The notes beneath the pieces are model-generated. The model did no database searches. It had not been told where the DNA came from and worked only from the letters and a program-made list of their open reading frames with translations. From the IMG/VR virus record IMGVR_UViG_3300038954_000520, positions 1 through 30,168 of that record: DNA of 30,168 bases; one strand, given 5' to 3'. The DNA is from a virus. Positions 14,892 through 23,819 of the stretch are shown in pieces. Each line of letters starts with the position of its first letter. The first letter of the stretch is position 1. The position numbers and the translations under genes are program-made.

Positions 14892-17800
14892 GTGACGGTG
14901 ATTGGGCAGATTGGGCTTTTGAATCGGGCGGGCGCTGTTGGCGGGGCCGGGGTATCGGCCGGGCTTTCGCCGATCGGTGTGCTGTCGGCGGCGTATTTTG
15001 GCGCCAGTTTGCTGTATAACATTTTTAATCCAAAAAAAATTGAAGGGCCTCGCTTGGAAGATTTGACCTTGCCCGACACCGGCTTTGACCAGGTGCAGGC
15101 GTGGACGGTGGGGACGGTGCCGCAAAACGGATACATTATCTGGCCCAGTGACGCGGATACGCTGATCACGGAGAACAAGCACACCCGCAAAGAAGGCGGG
15201 TTTTTCGGGTTGGGGGCGACTGAGATTACTTTTTACACCTATAAGGCCACGTTTTCGGTGGCGTTTGGGGAGGGCACGGCGGATATTCTTAAATTGTGGG
15301 CGTCGGACGGCAAGGTGATTTACGATGTGACTGATGACGCCGATGACGCCATGTTGCAGAAATCGCGGCAGATGCTGGCCGATGGCCGATTGTATTTGTT
15401 TGATGGATCTGAGAGCCAGGGCGAAGACCCGGTGATGGCAGCTGAGCATGGAAGTGGTAATAATCCCCATTATATGGGTGTGGTGCGGGCCACGTTCAGC
15501 GGATTGTTTCTTGGTAGTTTTGGAAATCAGCTCCCGGGTATGAAGGCGCTGGTGAGCGAGCGCAATATTGAACGCACTTCGCAACTGAAGGCGGTATCGG
15601 GTTTGGGGGATGCGTTCAAGAAGAATCGCGTTTCCGCCGGGTTTGTGAAATGGAATGATCAGTGGTTGCTAATGGGGGGATATAACACGGCGGCCAGCGC
15701 CGATGTGACCATGATTTTTGCCAGCGATAACGGGCGTGAATGGAATTTGCAATCCAATACCAATTGGGCTTTCCCCTCGCAGACGCAACGCTCTCATTTT
15801 GTGCCGCTGGTCTACCAGGGTGCCTTGCGGGTATTTGGCGGCAAGCAGGCGGGGGCGAGTTACGACGGCGATGCCGCGGGCAATGGCATTGCCATGATTC
15901 ATGACGGACAAATTTGGCGGGTTGAGCAGTTGATAGCGAATGTGTTCCCACGTCACGATTATGCGGCTGCCGTTTTCACCCATCCGACTTTGGGTGAGAT
16001 TATGCTTTTGGTTGGCGGACGGGTTGAGGGATCGGTGAGCAAGCCGCCGGGGAATTCGGCGAATGATTTCTATCGAAACATTTGTTATTCGAACGTAACC
16101 AGTTTATCGAACGGCCAGCATTGGCAGGAATTGGCGGCGGACGCCGGGGCGGAGTATCGCACCGGGGCGACTTTGCTGACGCACACGCCCAGCGGGGGCG
16201 GAAGTGATGAACTTCTTTTGATCGGCGGCCAGCACCGGGAGATTGGCGGCGGGACGGATTACAGCAACGCGGTGTATGTTGCCGATTTTAGTGCCTCGCC
16301 GATTTTTAGCCGGCGGAGCGATGAGTTGACCGGGTTGGGTGTGGGGGCGTGGGAGATCCACGGCGCAGTGAGTAAGGATAGTGTTTTGACGGTGTTGGCC
16401 AAGCGGGCCAGCGATAGCAAGTATTATTTGTGGAAGTCGAGCGACGACGGCATGACCTGGACGGTGTGGAACAATGGATCGTTTGCAGTGGATTCGTTTA
16501 GCGATGACGGGGTTGATACCACCGCGGTGGTGAGCGGGGATCAAAGCGCGATCGCGACCAACCAGGCGCATGTGGTGGGGTCGCCAAGTGATGATGATAT
16601 TTACGACATTAGCAGCGCCACTTATTCGAGCAGCACGGACACCACCAGCATTGTGCTGCCGGGGGTTTTGGATTTGACCGGGGCGACGATCTATCACAAC
16701 CCAATTACACCGTTGGATGCGGCGGATTTTGATTTGGATAACCGGCCAGTGTTTGCGGAGATCTTCGGCCAATTTATGGTGATCGGCGGGGCGGGCTCAA
16801 CCGACGGCCAGACCGGCGTGTATATCACACGGAAAACAGTCAAACATTTGCCGGTGAACATCAACAATAATTTGATAGAGCGCATTCGTACACGAGTAAA
16901 CGAAAACAAAGATTCGTTTTATCAGCTGAGCGCCAGCGACCTGGTGACGGATGATTTGGCGGATGAAACCATTGCGGGGATGCGGATCGATGAGCAAATT
17001 ACGGGCCGCGGCATCTTAGAGCCTTTGCGGCAATACAAACAGTTTGATGCGTTCCGCTCGGATGGGAAGATCAAGTTTAAGACGCGGGGCGGATCGAGCG
17101 CGGCCACCATTAACGCCGAGCAGTTGGGGTCGCGGCGGTTGAACGGCCAGGCGGTGGACCGGGTGGAGAGTGATATCCTGCCGCTGAACGAAATGCCCAA
17201 ACGGGTGGTGGTGCATTATATCGATGAAGAATTTGATTGGGGGATCACCAATCAGCATAGTCAAATCATCAACAGCAAAAGCCAGGACACGAAAGAAATT
17301 CGGGTGCCGATCGTGGTGACGAAAAACGAGGCCGCGGTGATGGCGGCGGTAGCGGCGCAGGAAATGCGGCAATCGGCGCGGGCGAATTCGTTTCCCGTGC
17401 CCAAGACTTACGCCAAGTATGAGCCGGCGGACCTGGTGACGATCGAAGAATATGACGGGCACGGGAATGTGGAGGTGTCAACCTTGGCGCGCCTGGTGAC
17501 GGTGGACCGGAACGGGATGATGGGCCGTTGGGATACCGTGGTGGAGCGGGTGGATTTGTATAGCCCGACGGTGCAGCCGGTGGATCCACCGAGCAACCCG
17601 GCTCCGGTGGTGGCTACGCCAAGCGCCTATGTGAGTTTCATCGATGGGCCGATCACTGACCGCGAAGACGATGATTTTGGCTTTTACGTCGTAGCAGGCG
17701 CGAATAAAGACGATTGGGAAGGCGTTGAGATATTTCAAGACAACGACGGCAATTTCGGGGATGATACGCGGATTTTGCGGATCAACAAAAACGGGATATT

Positions 17801-18650
17801 GGGCAATGCTGTGACGGCGTTGGGGGAAGATGTTACCACATATGATTTTGATTACAACCGCACGGTGGACGTGGAAGTGGTGGTGGGATCGCTGGAAAGC
17901 AAAACCGAGCGGGAAGTGTTGGACGGGGCGAATGAGGCGATCTTGGGGGATGAGATTATACGTTTTGTGACCGCGACTTCTTTGGGCGGCGGCCAGTATC
18001 GCTTATCGGGATTGTTGCGCGGTCGGCGCGGCACCGGGTGGGCCACCGGCGATCATGAAGTGAGCGAGCGTTTCGCCCTGCTGAGCACCGCGGTGCGGGT
18101 GCGGGCCAAGGACAGCGCGAACATTGGGGCGGCGCTCCGTTACCAAGTGCGTACCGTGGGTGAGCCTGCCGGGATTGAGTTTGGGTTTACTAACACGGGG
18201 ATCGGCAAGAAGCCCTATGCGCCGGGATCGATCAAGATGTTTCGATTCGGCGAGCCCAAAACCATCGGAAACCGTTTGTATGCAACGGGCAGTTGGTGGA
18301 TCGAGTGGGAGCGGCGTATTCGCGGGTTGAACAGTTGGGCGGGCGGTTTCCCGCTGCCTAGGGGCGAAGAAGAGTTGGTGTACAAGTTGGAGTTTTTGGA
18401 TAGTAGTGAAACGGTGCAGCATACGCAGATTGTGATCGACAACCGGGGGGTGTCGGTGACCGGGCGGCCGTTTTTTGTTTACCCGGTTGATACGTTTGAC
18501 TATGTGGACGAATTTGGCGATACGCAAAAGCAGCACGGGCAGACGGATGCGGATGCGTTTGGGTCTATCCAGGATCGTTTGCATGTGAAGATTTATCAAT
18601 TGGGGGCGCTGGGCTGGGGTTATGCGGCGGAGAAGGTTGTGACGGCTTAG
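14892..18650 (+). CDS. Tail tip protein (gpJ / RcGTA gp15-like) with inserted Kelch/Asp-box beta-propeller
   Basis: 1252 residues from a GTG start; AGGA lies about 10 nt upstream. The N-terminal part (about 45-225) is the usual tip domain: EGPRLEDLTLPDTGFDQVQ, GTVPQNGYIIW, TFYTYKATFSVAFGEG, then the LWASDGKVIYDV strand and NQLPGMKALV. From about 245 to 640 comes a repeat region with Kelch-type LLMGGY, RVFGGK, MLLVGGR, LLLIGGQ and MVIGGAG strands. Between them are Asp-box-like SDNGREW, HDGQIW, SNGQHW and SSDDGMTW, the latter close to SxDxGxTW. The hub/phage-tail_3 part then resumes (IAGMRIDEQITGRGILEPLR, KIKFKTRGG), and the C-terminus carries the GTA gp15 hallmark GDEIIRF followed by YRLSGLLRGRRGTGWATGDH. 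A TIM barrel, seen at the comparable place in GTA gp15, is absent. It should contact the host receptor. Confidence 0.88.
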   Translation: MTVIGQIGLLNRAGAVGGAGVSAGLSPIGVLSAAYFGASLLYNIFNPKKIEGPRLEDLTLPDTGFDQVQAWTVGTVPQNGYIIWPSDADTLITENKHTRKEGGFFGLGATEITFYTYKATFSVAFGEGTADILKLWASDGKVIYDVTDDADDAMLQKSRQMLADGRLYLFDGSESQGEDPVMAAEHGSGNNPHYMGVVRATFSGLFLGSFGNQLPGMKALVSERNIERTSQLKAVSGLGDAFKKNRVSAGFVKWNDQWLLMGGYNTAASADVTMIFASDNGREWNLQSNTNWAFPSQTQRSHFVPLVYQGALRVFGGKQAGASYDGDAAGNGIAMIHDGQIWRVEQLIANVFPRHDYAAAVFTHPTLGEIMLLVGGRVEGSVSKPPGNSANDFYRNICYSNVTSLSNGQHWQELAADAGAEYRTGATLLTHTPSGGGSDELLLIGGQHREIGGGTDYSNAVYVADFSASPIFSRRSDELTGLGVGAWEIHGAVSKDSVLTVLAKRASDSKYYLWKSSDDGMTWTVWNNGSFAVDSFSDDGVDTTAVVSGDQSAIATNQAHVVGSPSDDDIYDISSATYSSSTDTTSIVLPGVLDLTGATIYHNPITPLDAADFDLDNRPVFAEIFGQFMVIGGAGSTDGQTGVYITRKTVKHLPVNINNNLIERIRTRVNENKDSFYQLSASDLVTDDLADETIAGMRIDEQITGRGILEPLRQYKQFDAFRSDGKIKFKTRGGSSAATINAEQLGSRRLNGQAVDRVESDILPLNEMPKRVVVHYIDEEFDWGITNQHSQIINSKSQDTKEIRVPIVVTKNEAAVMAAVAAQEMRQSARANSFPVPKTYAKYEPADLVTIEEYDGHGNVEVSTLARLVTVDRNGMMGRWDTVVERVDLYSPTVQPVDPPSNPAPVVATPSAYVSFIDGPITDREDDDFGFYVVAGANKDDWEGVEIFQDNDGNFGDDTRILRINKNGILGNAVTALGEDVTTYDFDYNRTVDVEVVVGSLESKTEREVLDGANEAILGDEIIRFVTATSLGGGQYRLSGLLRGRRGTGWATGDHEVSERFALLSTAVRVRAKDSANIGAALRYQVRTVGEPAGIEFGFTNTGIGKKPYAPGSIKMFRFGEPKTIGNRLYATGSWWIEWERRIRGLNSWAGGFPLPRGEEELVYKLEFLDSSETVQHTQIVIDNRGVSVTGRPFFVYPVDTFDYVDEFGDTQKQHGQTDADAFGSIQDRLHVKIYQLGALGWGYAAEKVVTA

Positions 18651-18664
18651 CGGAGTGTTTGTTA

Positions 18665-18680
18665 GTGGGCTTAAGCCCAC
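18665..18680. repeat. Palindrome GTGGGCTTAAGCCCAC followed by CCTAC
   Basis: A perfect 16-bp inverted repeat immediately after the tail tip gene and before the ribosome site of the next. The same design (GATGGGCTA ... TAGCCCATCCTAC) appears at 30065-30108, so this is probably one copy of a dispersed palindromic repeat family. No T-run follows, so termination is unlikely. Confidence 0.55.
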
Positions 18681-18697
18681 CCTACATGGAGGAAAAA

Positions 18698-19603
18698 ATG
18701 GAACGGATCACAAATGTTTCGGTGTTAATAATTATATTGTGTGTAGTGTTATTTTCACTAGGGTGTTTGACGCAGACGGTTTGGGCGGATGAAACGGACC
18801 GGCTGGGGTTGGAGAAGTTTGAGGAGGGCGGTGGAAGCCCGTGGGTGACCGGGAACCGGGCGTTAAATAAGTTGGATGCTTTAGTTTTGCCGGTGGTGGA
18901 TGTTTACCCGGCGGATGCTTCGCCGGTGGTGAATTCGGCCACTGATGGGAGTGTGTTTATTGTGCCAGATGGGGGTGAGGGGGATTGGAGTGGGAAAGAC
19001 GATCAGATTGCAATTGTGACGGATTCAGTTTTGGGTTTTTACGATTTTATTGAACCGGCGACAGGTTGGGCGTTTTACGTGCAGAGCGGAACGGCGGAAG
19101 GGTCGGTGTTGTTTTATGACGGCCAGGATTGGGGGCCGAAACAACGGACCTGGACGCGGGGATTGTTGCTATCTGAATCAAGAAGCGGATTCAGCCAATT
19201 TGCGGCGCAAGACCGGATTGTGCAGGAAGCGACGCCCAGTACGGCGTTTACGGTGATGCATTTGGTGCGCAACTTGGAATCGGGAGATAACTATTACGTT
19301 TTTACGGTGAATGATTCCGGCCCAAGTTTGGAACTTTACAACGGGGATGGCGCAAACGTGGATGTGCGGCTGACGACCAGGGGAGACAGCTTTATAAAGG
19401 GCACTGAAGTTTCATTTGGAGATAACCATTCAGCGGATGAGGTTCTGGATGTATCGGGCGTAATTAATTTGCGAGAGCGGTATACCAGTCCATTAGATCC
19501 CGACGAAGGCGCTGGGAAGATTTGGTTGGATACAGCTGGCAATTTTCGCTTTTTATCGAACCCATCAGGAACTGTTAAAGAAGCGACAGTTGAACCCAAT
19601 TAA
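18698..19603 (+). CDS. DUF2793-type phage tail protein with N-terminal signal peptide
   Basis: 301 residues from ATG 18698, which has GGAGG 6 nt upstream; an earlier in-frame start at 18659 is less likely. Residues 1-30 are a signal peptide: MERITNVSVLIIILCVVLFS, a short polar stretch and TVWA|DE. The next about 120 residues follow DUF2793: TDRLGLEKFEEGG, ALNKLDALVLPVV, GDWSGKDDQIAIV, YDFIEPATGWAFYVQ and VLFYDGQDWG. DUF2793 is a common C-terminal tail-gene domain in GTA-like phages and is normally without a signal peptide. The C-terminal half ends with GKIWLDTAGNFRFLSNPSG, typical of tail fibre-associated proteins. A fibre or fibre-base role is likely; export is unusual. Confidence 0.75.
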   Translation: MERITNVSVLIIILCVVLFSLGCLTQTVWADETDRLGLEKFEEGGGSPWVTGNRALNKLDALVLPVVDVYPADASPVVNSATDGSVFIVPDGGEGDWSGKDDQIAIVTDSVLGFYDFIEPATGWAFYVQSGTAEGSVLFYDGQDWGPKQRTWTRGLLLSESRSGFSQFAAQDRIVQEATPSTAFTVMHLVRNLESGDNYYVFTVNDSGPSLELYNGDGANVDVRLTTRGDSFIKGTEVSFGDNHSADEVLDVSGVINLRERYTSPLDPDEGAGKIWLDTAGNFRFLSNPSGTVKEATVEPN

Positions 19604-19612
19604 GGTGAACGT

Positions 19613-19987
19613 ATGGCAACGGAATCGCGGAGTGTTTTGGTTGGCGGGGGGAATGTGGTTTTGTCGGCCGCTTCGGGTGGTGGGTTGCAGGGGGAGTTGC
19701 ATGTGGTGGCCAAGGATGCGCCCAGTTTGAGTAATGAGGTGGTGACCGAAGCGACGCAGATTGATTTGTATGGGATTAAGGGGCACTACTTTGAGGCGGG
19801 ATCGACCAAAGTGTTTTGGAACGATGGCAGCCGGGCGCGGCGGAAAACGAGCGAGACTACGGCGCTGGACAATTGGACCTATCAGGAAAAGGACAACGGG
19901 ATTATTGAGTTTCGTTGGGGATTAAACGCAGATGAGCCGATTCAGATTGATTATACTATTGCTTCTCAGCCTGCCGTTGTGGAGTAA
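19613..19987 (+). CDS. Hypothetical 124-residue protein in adhesin cluster
   Basis: Begins MATESRSVLVGGGNVVLSAA, with an AAGGTG ribosome site. It is a beta-rich, Gly- and Ser-rich protein with no signal peptide, unlike the other members of this cluster. The middle reads YFEAGSTKVFWNDGSRARRK and the end is FRWGLNADEPIQIDYTIASQ. I do not recognise a family. The end overlaps the next gene by 56 nt in another frame, so the two are translationally coupled. A structural or chaperone role for the neighbouring secreted proteins is possible but not shown. Confidence 0.6.
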   Translation: MATESRSVLVGGGNVVLSAASGGGLQGELHVVAKDAPSLSNEVVTEATQIDLYGIKGHYFEAGSTKVFWNDGSRARRKTSETTALDNWTYQEKDNGIIEFRWGLNADEPIQIDYTIASQPAVVE

Positions 19988-20534
19988 TGCCCAGCGCCCG
20001 CCAGCCATTGATTATGGCGACCGGGAGATTAAGGGCGAATTGAACGTGGTGGGCGACGCGACCGCGAGCGCGTTTCATGGCAATGTGGGCGCGGGCATTT
20101 TTGACGACGCCGCCGGCAACTACTCCACCGACACGGTGGACGCGGCCTTTGCTGCTTTGGCGGGATCGATCGACTTTGCCAGCGGGGTCAGCGAGTTTAA
20201 GTATCGGGCGGAGATTGCGGCAGCAACCAGCCAAATTTACGTAGATCTCGGTGAGAATAAATCTCTCAAGAGGGACTCGCCGATTTTGTTTACTGTAAAA
20301 GGTTCGCCGTTTCAGCGGATTGGCGAGACGTTTCAGGTTGTGCAGGCCAGCGACGGCGAGGATTTGTATGTATCGCTGTCGAGCGGATATGAGTGGAGCG
20401 CGGGAGATTTGGTTCAGGTTCGGGCGTTTTTGGAAGATCAGGACTCGATTGCAAGCGCCACTGGCACGGCGGATGGGTTGAGTGATGGGTTGAGGATTAG
20501 AGGATTGGAACGGATAGGAGCGGTACGATGGTAG
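19932..20534 (+). CDS. Signal-peptide protein of the adhesin cluster
   Basis: 200 residues; the start lies inside the previous gene and has GGGG about 12 nt upstream. Residues 1-21 are a textbook signal peptide (MSRFRLIILLLLSLPLWSNA|Q). The mature protein starts RPPAIDYGDREIKGELNVVG and contains DATASAFHGNVGAGIFDDAAGNY, a layout seen at the start of phage fibre-like proteins with repeated short beta strands. Later IYVDLGENKSL and EWSAGDLVQVRAFLEDQDSI suggest a beta domain. Composition is GC-rich and Ala/Asp/Gly-rich. The stop overlaps the start of the next gene by 7 nt. Function unknown; a fibre or appendage component is likely from context. Confidence 0.65.
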   Translation: MSRFRLIILLLLSLPLWSNAQRPPAIDYGDREIKGELNVVGDATASAFHGNVGAGIFDDAAGNYSTDTVDAAFAALAGSIDFASGVSEFKYRAEIAAATSQIYVDLGENKSLKRDSPILFTVKGSPFQRIGETFQVVQASDGEDLYVSLSSGYEWSAGDLVQVRAFLEDQDSIASATGTADGLSDGLRIRGLERIGAVRW

Positions 20535-20857
20535 TTATTCAACGATTGATAATGATTTTTTTGATTTTGTTGGTTGGCTTGGGGATATATCAGGCCGGGG
20601 ATTGGAGCAGGAGCGCCGAGGCACAGCCGGCGGAGCCGCCGGGGCAGGCGAAGAAAATTGAGAAGCGCGAGCCTCGAACGTTTGTTACAAATCGAGCCTA
20701 CAAGCCGCAGGAATGGCCGGAACTTACCGGCCAGCAAAAAGCGCAGATTGCTCGAGATCGGAAAAATCGTGTGCAACAACTGAAAGCGCAAGGTCGCAAG
20801 GTTGCGAAGGGTGGAGGAGTGAAGCCCAGGGGCAAGGGAAAAGGGAGAAATAAATAA
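20528..20857 (+). CDS. Small exported protein with strongly basic tail
   Basis: 109 residues. The N-terminus is hydrophobic (MVVIQRLIMIFLILLVGLGIY) and is followed by SAEA|QP, so cleavage or membrane anchoring are both possible. The rest is unusual: highly basic, with KKIEKREPR, then LTGQQKAQIARDRKNRVQQL, and a Gly/Lys-rich end (KGGGVKPRGKGKGRNK). Such a tail could bind nucleic acid, acidic polymer or membrane. The start overlaps the upstream gene by 7 nt and the stop overlaps the next ATG by 1 nt. No family recognised. Confidence 0.6.
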   Translation: MVVIQRLIMIFLILLVGLGIYQAGDWSRSAEAQPAEPPGQAKKIEKREPRTFVTNRAYKPQEWPELTGQQKAQIARDRKNRVQQLKAQGRKVAKGGGVKPRGKGKGRNK

Positions 20858-23379
20858 TGAATCAAGATAAATTTGCTGCTCGTTTTTGGTGTACGCTTTT
20901 TTGGATATTGTCTTTTCTGTTTTTGCTGAATATGGTTTTGCAAGTCTTCGCACCAACCGCAAGCGCTCAACAAACAGTCACGTTTTCGGCCGCTGACCGT
21001 GACACTGACTTTGTGCAAATCGATAGCAACCATTGGCAAGCAGCAAGCCCAAATTATACCTATACAGTGAATCGATCACTGGAAGCCTCGCTTGAGATTG
21101 CAGGTGCCTCGTTTTCGCTTGAGCCTACAATTACGTATACAGATGACGGTCTTATTTATTACGAGGCCGGAATTAAGAACGTGACTGCACCCATTATCGG
21201 CGGTCTGCACCCAAAACCGGAAAGCGCAATCCTCTGGCACAACTCTTACGATTTTGGCCGTTTTCAGATGAGGACCTTTCCAGGAAAGATTATTCAGGAA
21301 TTTCATTTTAAGGGTCAAGCAGGTGATGTAATACCCGCTACAGCGACACATATTAGTAAACTTGAAGCATTTCTCACCGATTGGGATGGTGATATTTATG
21401 CAGATGGAGTGTTGATTGAAGCAACTGCTTCTATTCGGGCTGCAACGATGCGATTCATTAAAGAAAATTTCAGTTTTACTTTTGATGCCGTGTCTGCGAA
21501 ACGAGTCTCAGTAGAAGATGGAGTGAAAGGATGGTATAAGTGGGATGGATCAGCCGGAACATTAATTTCTGAAGTCACAAATTTTGCTGATATTGTAAGT
21601 ATTGACCCCACGATCACAATCCAGGATACCAGTAATACGGGGGATACTTATTTTAACAGTGGTGCAACCACCACTAACTATGGAACAGACACTCTATTGA
21701 GAGTCGGGGAGGATAATAACCCGTTTGATTACCGAGGGGCGGTTGGTTTTAATATCGACTTGAGTGGGTCGGTTTCCTCAATAGAACAAGCTACCTTGAC
21801 TATGGTTATCGACTCAGTCCAAGGGGCCGGGCAATCTGCGGTTGATTTGTATGCCCTAGAGGAAACCACCAACATCGAGACAACTGGAACTTGGGCCAAC
21901 CAACCCTCAATTCGAGAAACAATTGCTACAGGTGTTTCAAGCGCAAACTCAGCAGGGGCTACCGATGAATTTGATATTCTTTCCAGTAGTTTAATTACTT
22001 CTATTAATAGTTCTAATTGGCATTGGATTCGTATAGACGGAAACAATCTTCCGAATGATGGAACAGATCGGCGGATCTGGTATTATTCGGAAGTAAACAC
22101 GACCGCCGAGGAATATGATTTTTTGGTAGAGATTACTTACACTGAAAGGGGGCCAGAAAAAGTTAGCGCACGGCGTACGGATTCTAATTTATTTGTGTAC
22201 AGCAGTTCTACTTTTTCTGGAACACCGACTGTGTTTATAAAAAGTTCCACTGATTCTCTTTTTGAATTAACGCCGACTTTAATTGATACGACATTAACAA
22301 ACGTTATTGAATATATGCTTCCAATTTATCCTGGAATCTCGGATAACGAGACAATTTTATGGGCGAGTGACGCTATATCAGCGACTGCATATATGATGGA
22401 ATTATCCAATCGCGGGAGTGCTTCGGTGGACACTGACTCTATTGCGAATGCGGTGTGGCAGGAGATTCAGGCGGATCATAGTAGTATATCGGGCAGCGCT
22501 GCGGATTATTTAGCGAATCTTGTGGCGCGAAGCACCGAAGTTGCAAACGCCAGCGAATCCATCGGCGCGGATACAGATTGGCTGATTGCGGGGATTGCTA
22601 CGGATGTGACGCCGTATGTTCAGCATGCTGGCAGTCTGGCTCCAGCTAACGGGATCAATCTTATCGATAATTTTACCGACGTTCGTTTTTCGGACGGCAG
22701 CACTGTAGAATCTATTGATATTATGGGGTTTTCGCAGAGCGGGGCGGCAGTGAATTGGAATGCCGGGCTTTACGAATTAGAGCCGGGCGGGACGTACACC
22801 TCAATCATTCCGCTGGACGCCTCGTTTACATATTCACAAGTTGCGTTGGAAGGGACCTGGTTGCACCGTTGGTCAGCCGAAGAGCCTTCGATCACGCTTG
22901 CAAAAACGCAAGCGATTATCCTCAACGCCAGCGGGGCGGACGGTATTACCGAGAATGCGATTGCGGGGCCGCAGACGCTGCCTACGCAAACTATTACGAT
23001 TTCGGATCAACTGACGCAAACTAAATTCCTGCAAACGATCGAGAGCGCTACTAGCGCGATTGAAGATGACCTGTTTGATCTTTCGTATGGGATCGTCAAG
23101 CAGGTCACTGCCGTTGTGGCTAAAACCACGGTTGCCCGCACGACGGCCACTGTTTCTTCCACTTCATCAATTCGTTTAGTACAGAACAAATTGGTAGGGA
23201 TCGATGTTACGCGGACACAGATTGACGGGAGCGATCAAACCAAGTCGATGCTTTTCGACTACTCTGACGCGACCGATACGCGGTTTAACGAATTGGAGTT
23301 GACCGGCCAGACGGTGACCGCTTGGGCGTTGGCCAACTTATCGGCTTCGCAATACGATTACCCTGGAAAGGATTTTTAG
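20857..23379 (+). CDS. Large secreted fibre-like protein with DNRLRE-type domain
   Basis: 840 residues. A signal peptide is visible (about 1-38: basic start, FWILSFLFLLNMVLQVF, then ASA|QQ). The part from about 40 to 250 is an unassigned beta-rich domain (TVTFSAADRDTDFVQID; YDFGRFQMRTFPGKIIQEFHF). Residues about 253-430 follow the DNRLRE (CBM96-like) pattern: ITIQDTSNTGDTYFNSGATT, NYGTDTLLRVGED, GFNIDL, EQATLTMVI and VDLYALEE. Residues about 526-558 carry SIANAVWQEIQADHSSISGS, a sequence typical of phage tail fibre proteins. The first 525 codons are AT-rich; the rest matches its GC-rich neighbours, so the gene looks mosaic. Adhesin or fibre role is inferred. Confidence 0.7.
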   Translation: MNQDKFAARFWCTLFWILSFLFLLNMVLQVFAPTASAQQTVTFSAADRDTDFVQIDSNHWQAASPNYTYTVNRSLEASLEIAGASFSLEPTITYTDDGLIYYEAGIKNVTAPIIGGLHPKPESAILWHNSYDFGRFQMRTFPGKIIQEFHFKGQAGDVIPATATHISKLEAFLTDWDGDIYADGVLIEATASIRAATMRFIKENFSFTFDAVSAKRVSVEDGVKGWYKWDGSAGTLISEVTNFADIVSIDPTITIQDTSNTGDTYFNSGATTTNYGTDTLLRVGEDNNPFDYRGAVGFNIDLSGSVSSIEQATLTMVIDSVQGAGQSAVDLYALEETTNIETTGTWANQPSIRETIATGVSSANSAGATDEFDILSSSLITSINSSNWHWIRIDGNNLPNDGTDRRIWYYSEVNTTAEEYDFLVEITYTERGPEKVSARRTDSNLFVYSSSTFSGTPTVFIKSSTDSLFELTPTLIDTTLTNVIEYMLPIYPGISDNETILWASDAISATAYMMELSNRGSASVDTDSIANAVWQEIQADHSSISGSAADYLANLVARSTEVANASESIGADTDWLIAGIATDVTPYVQHAGSLAPANGINLIDNFTDVRFSDGSTVESIDIMGFSQSGAAVNWNAGLYELEPGGTYTSIIPLDASFTYSQVALEGTWLHRWSAEEPSITLAKTQAIILNASGADGITENAIAGPQTLPTQTITISDQLTQTKFLQTIESATSAIEDDLFDLSYGIVKQVTAVVAKTTVARTTATVSSTSSIRLVQNKLVGIDVTRTQIDGSDQTKSMLFDYSDATDTRFNELELTGQTVTAWALANLSASQYDYPGKDF

Positions 23380-23381
23380 AT

Positions 23382-23819
23382 ATGAAAAATATTGTATACA
23401 CGTCAATTATTCTTGTGATGGGATTTCTGCTCGCGCAAGCCAGCGAACCGCTTGGAGACCTGGCGCGGCTGGCGCAACAGAATGGAGTTCTGTTTTCCGA
23501 TGGCCGGACGACACTCAGCGGAACGCTAAGCAACGCTGATGGAATGCTCGCTATTGATGGCGCCAACGCTACCGTGAAAGCCGACGGGCTCATTCTCAAT
23601 CTCATGACCAGCGACACCGAGGACGATTTGAAGGCTCTTATGGAGAACGGCGAAATCCGCCGGTGGAACGGGGGCGCCGAGGAAACCGCTTATTTGCTTC
23701 GCAATGGCCGGTTGATTCCGGCGAAACTTACCGCGTTTGATCCGGCGACGCATACCGGCAATTGGACGTTGATTAAGTTGGGCGGGGAACTATACGTGTT
23801 TGACCGAAAGCAGGCTTAA
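23382..23819 (+). CDS. Signal-peptide protein, 145 residues
   Basis: The start at 23382 is chosen because GGAAAGGA lies 9 nt upstream and the N-terminus is then a signal peptide (MKNIVYTSIILVMGFLLAQA|S). The mature protein begins EPLGDLARLAQQNGVLFSDG and has a repeated short-strand pattern, GTLSNADGMLAIDGANATVK, then ADGLILNLM. The C-terminal part includes EIRRWNGGAEETAYLLRNG and a TLIKLGGELYVFDRK end. The DNA is GC-rich. The stop overlaps the next gene's ATG (TAATG). No family recognised; context suggests an adhesin-cluster component. Confidence 0.6.
   Translation: MKNIVYTSIILVMGFLLAQASEPLGDLARLAQQNGVLFSDGRTTLSGTLSNADGMLAIDGANATVKADGLILNLMTSDTEDDLKALMENGEIRRWNGGAEETAYLLRNGRLIPAKLTAFDPATHTGNWTLIKLGGELYVFDRKQA

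Noticed and set aside
19613-20534. A frameshift joining the 124- and 200-residue genes
   Set aside because: The downstream frame begins with a complete signal peptide and its own start, and no slippery sequence is seen; a normal overlap is simpler.
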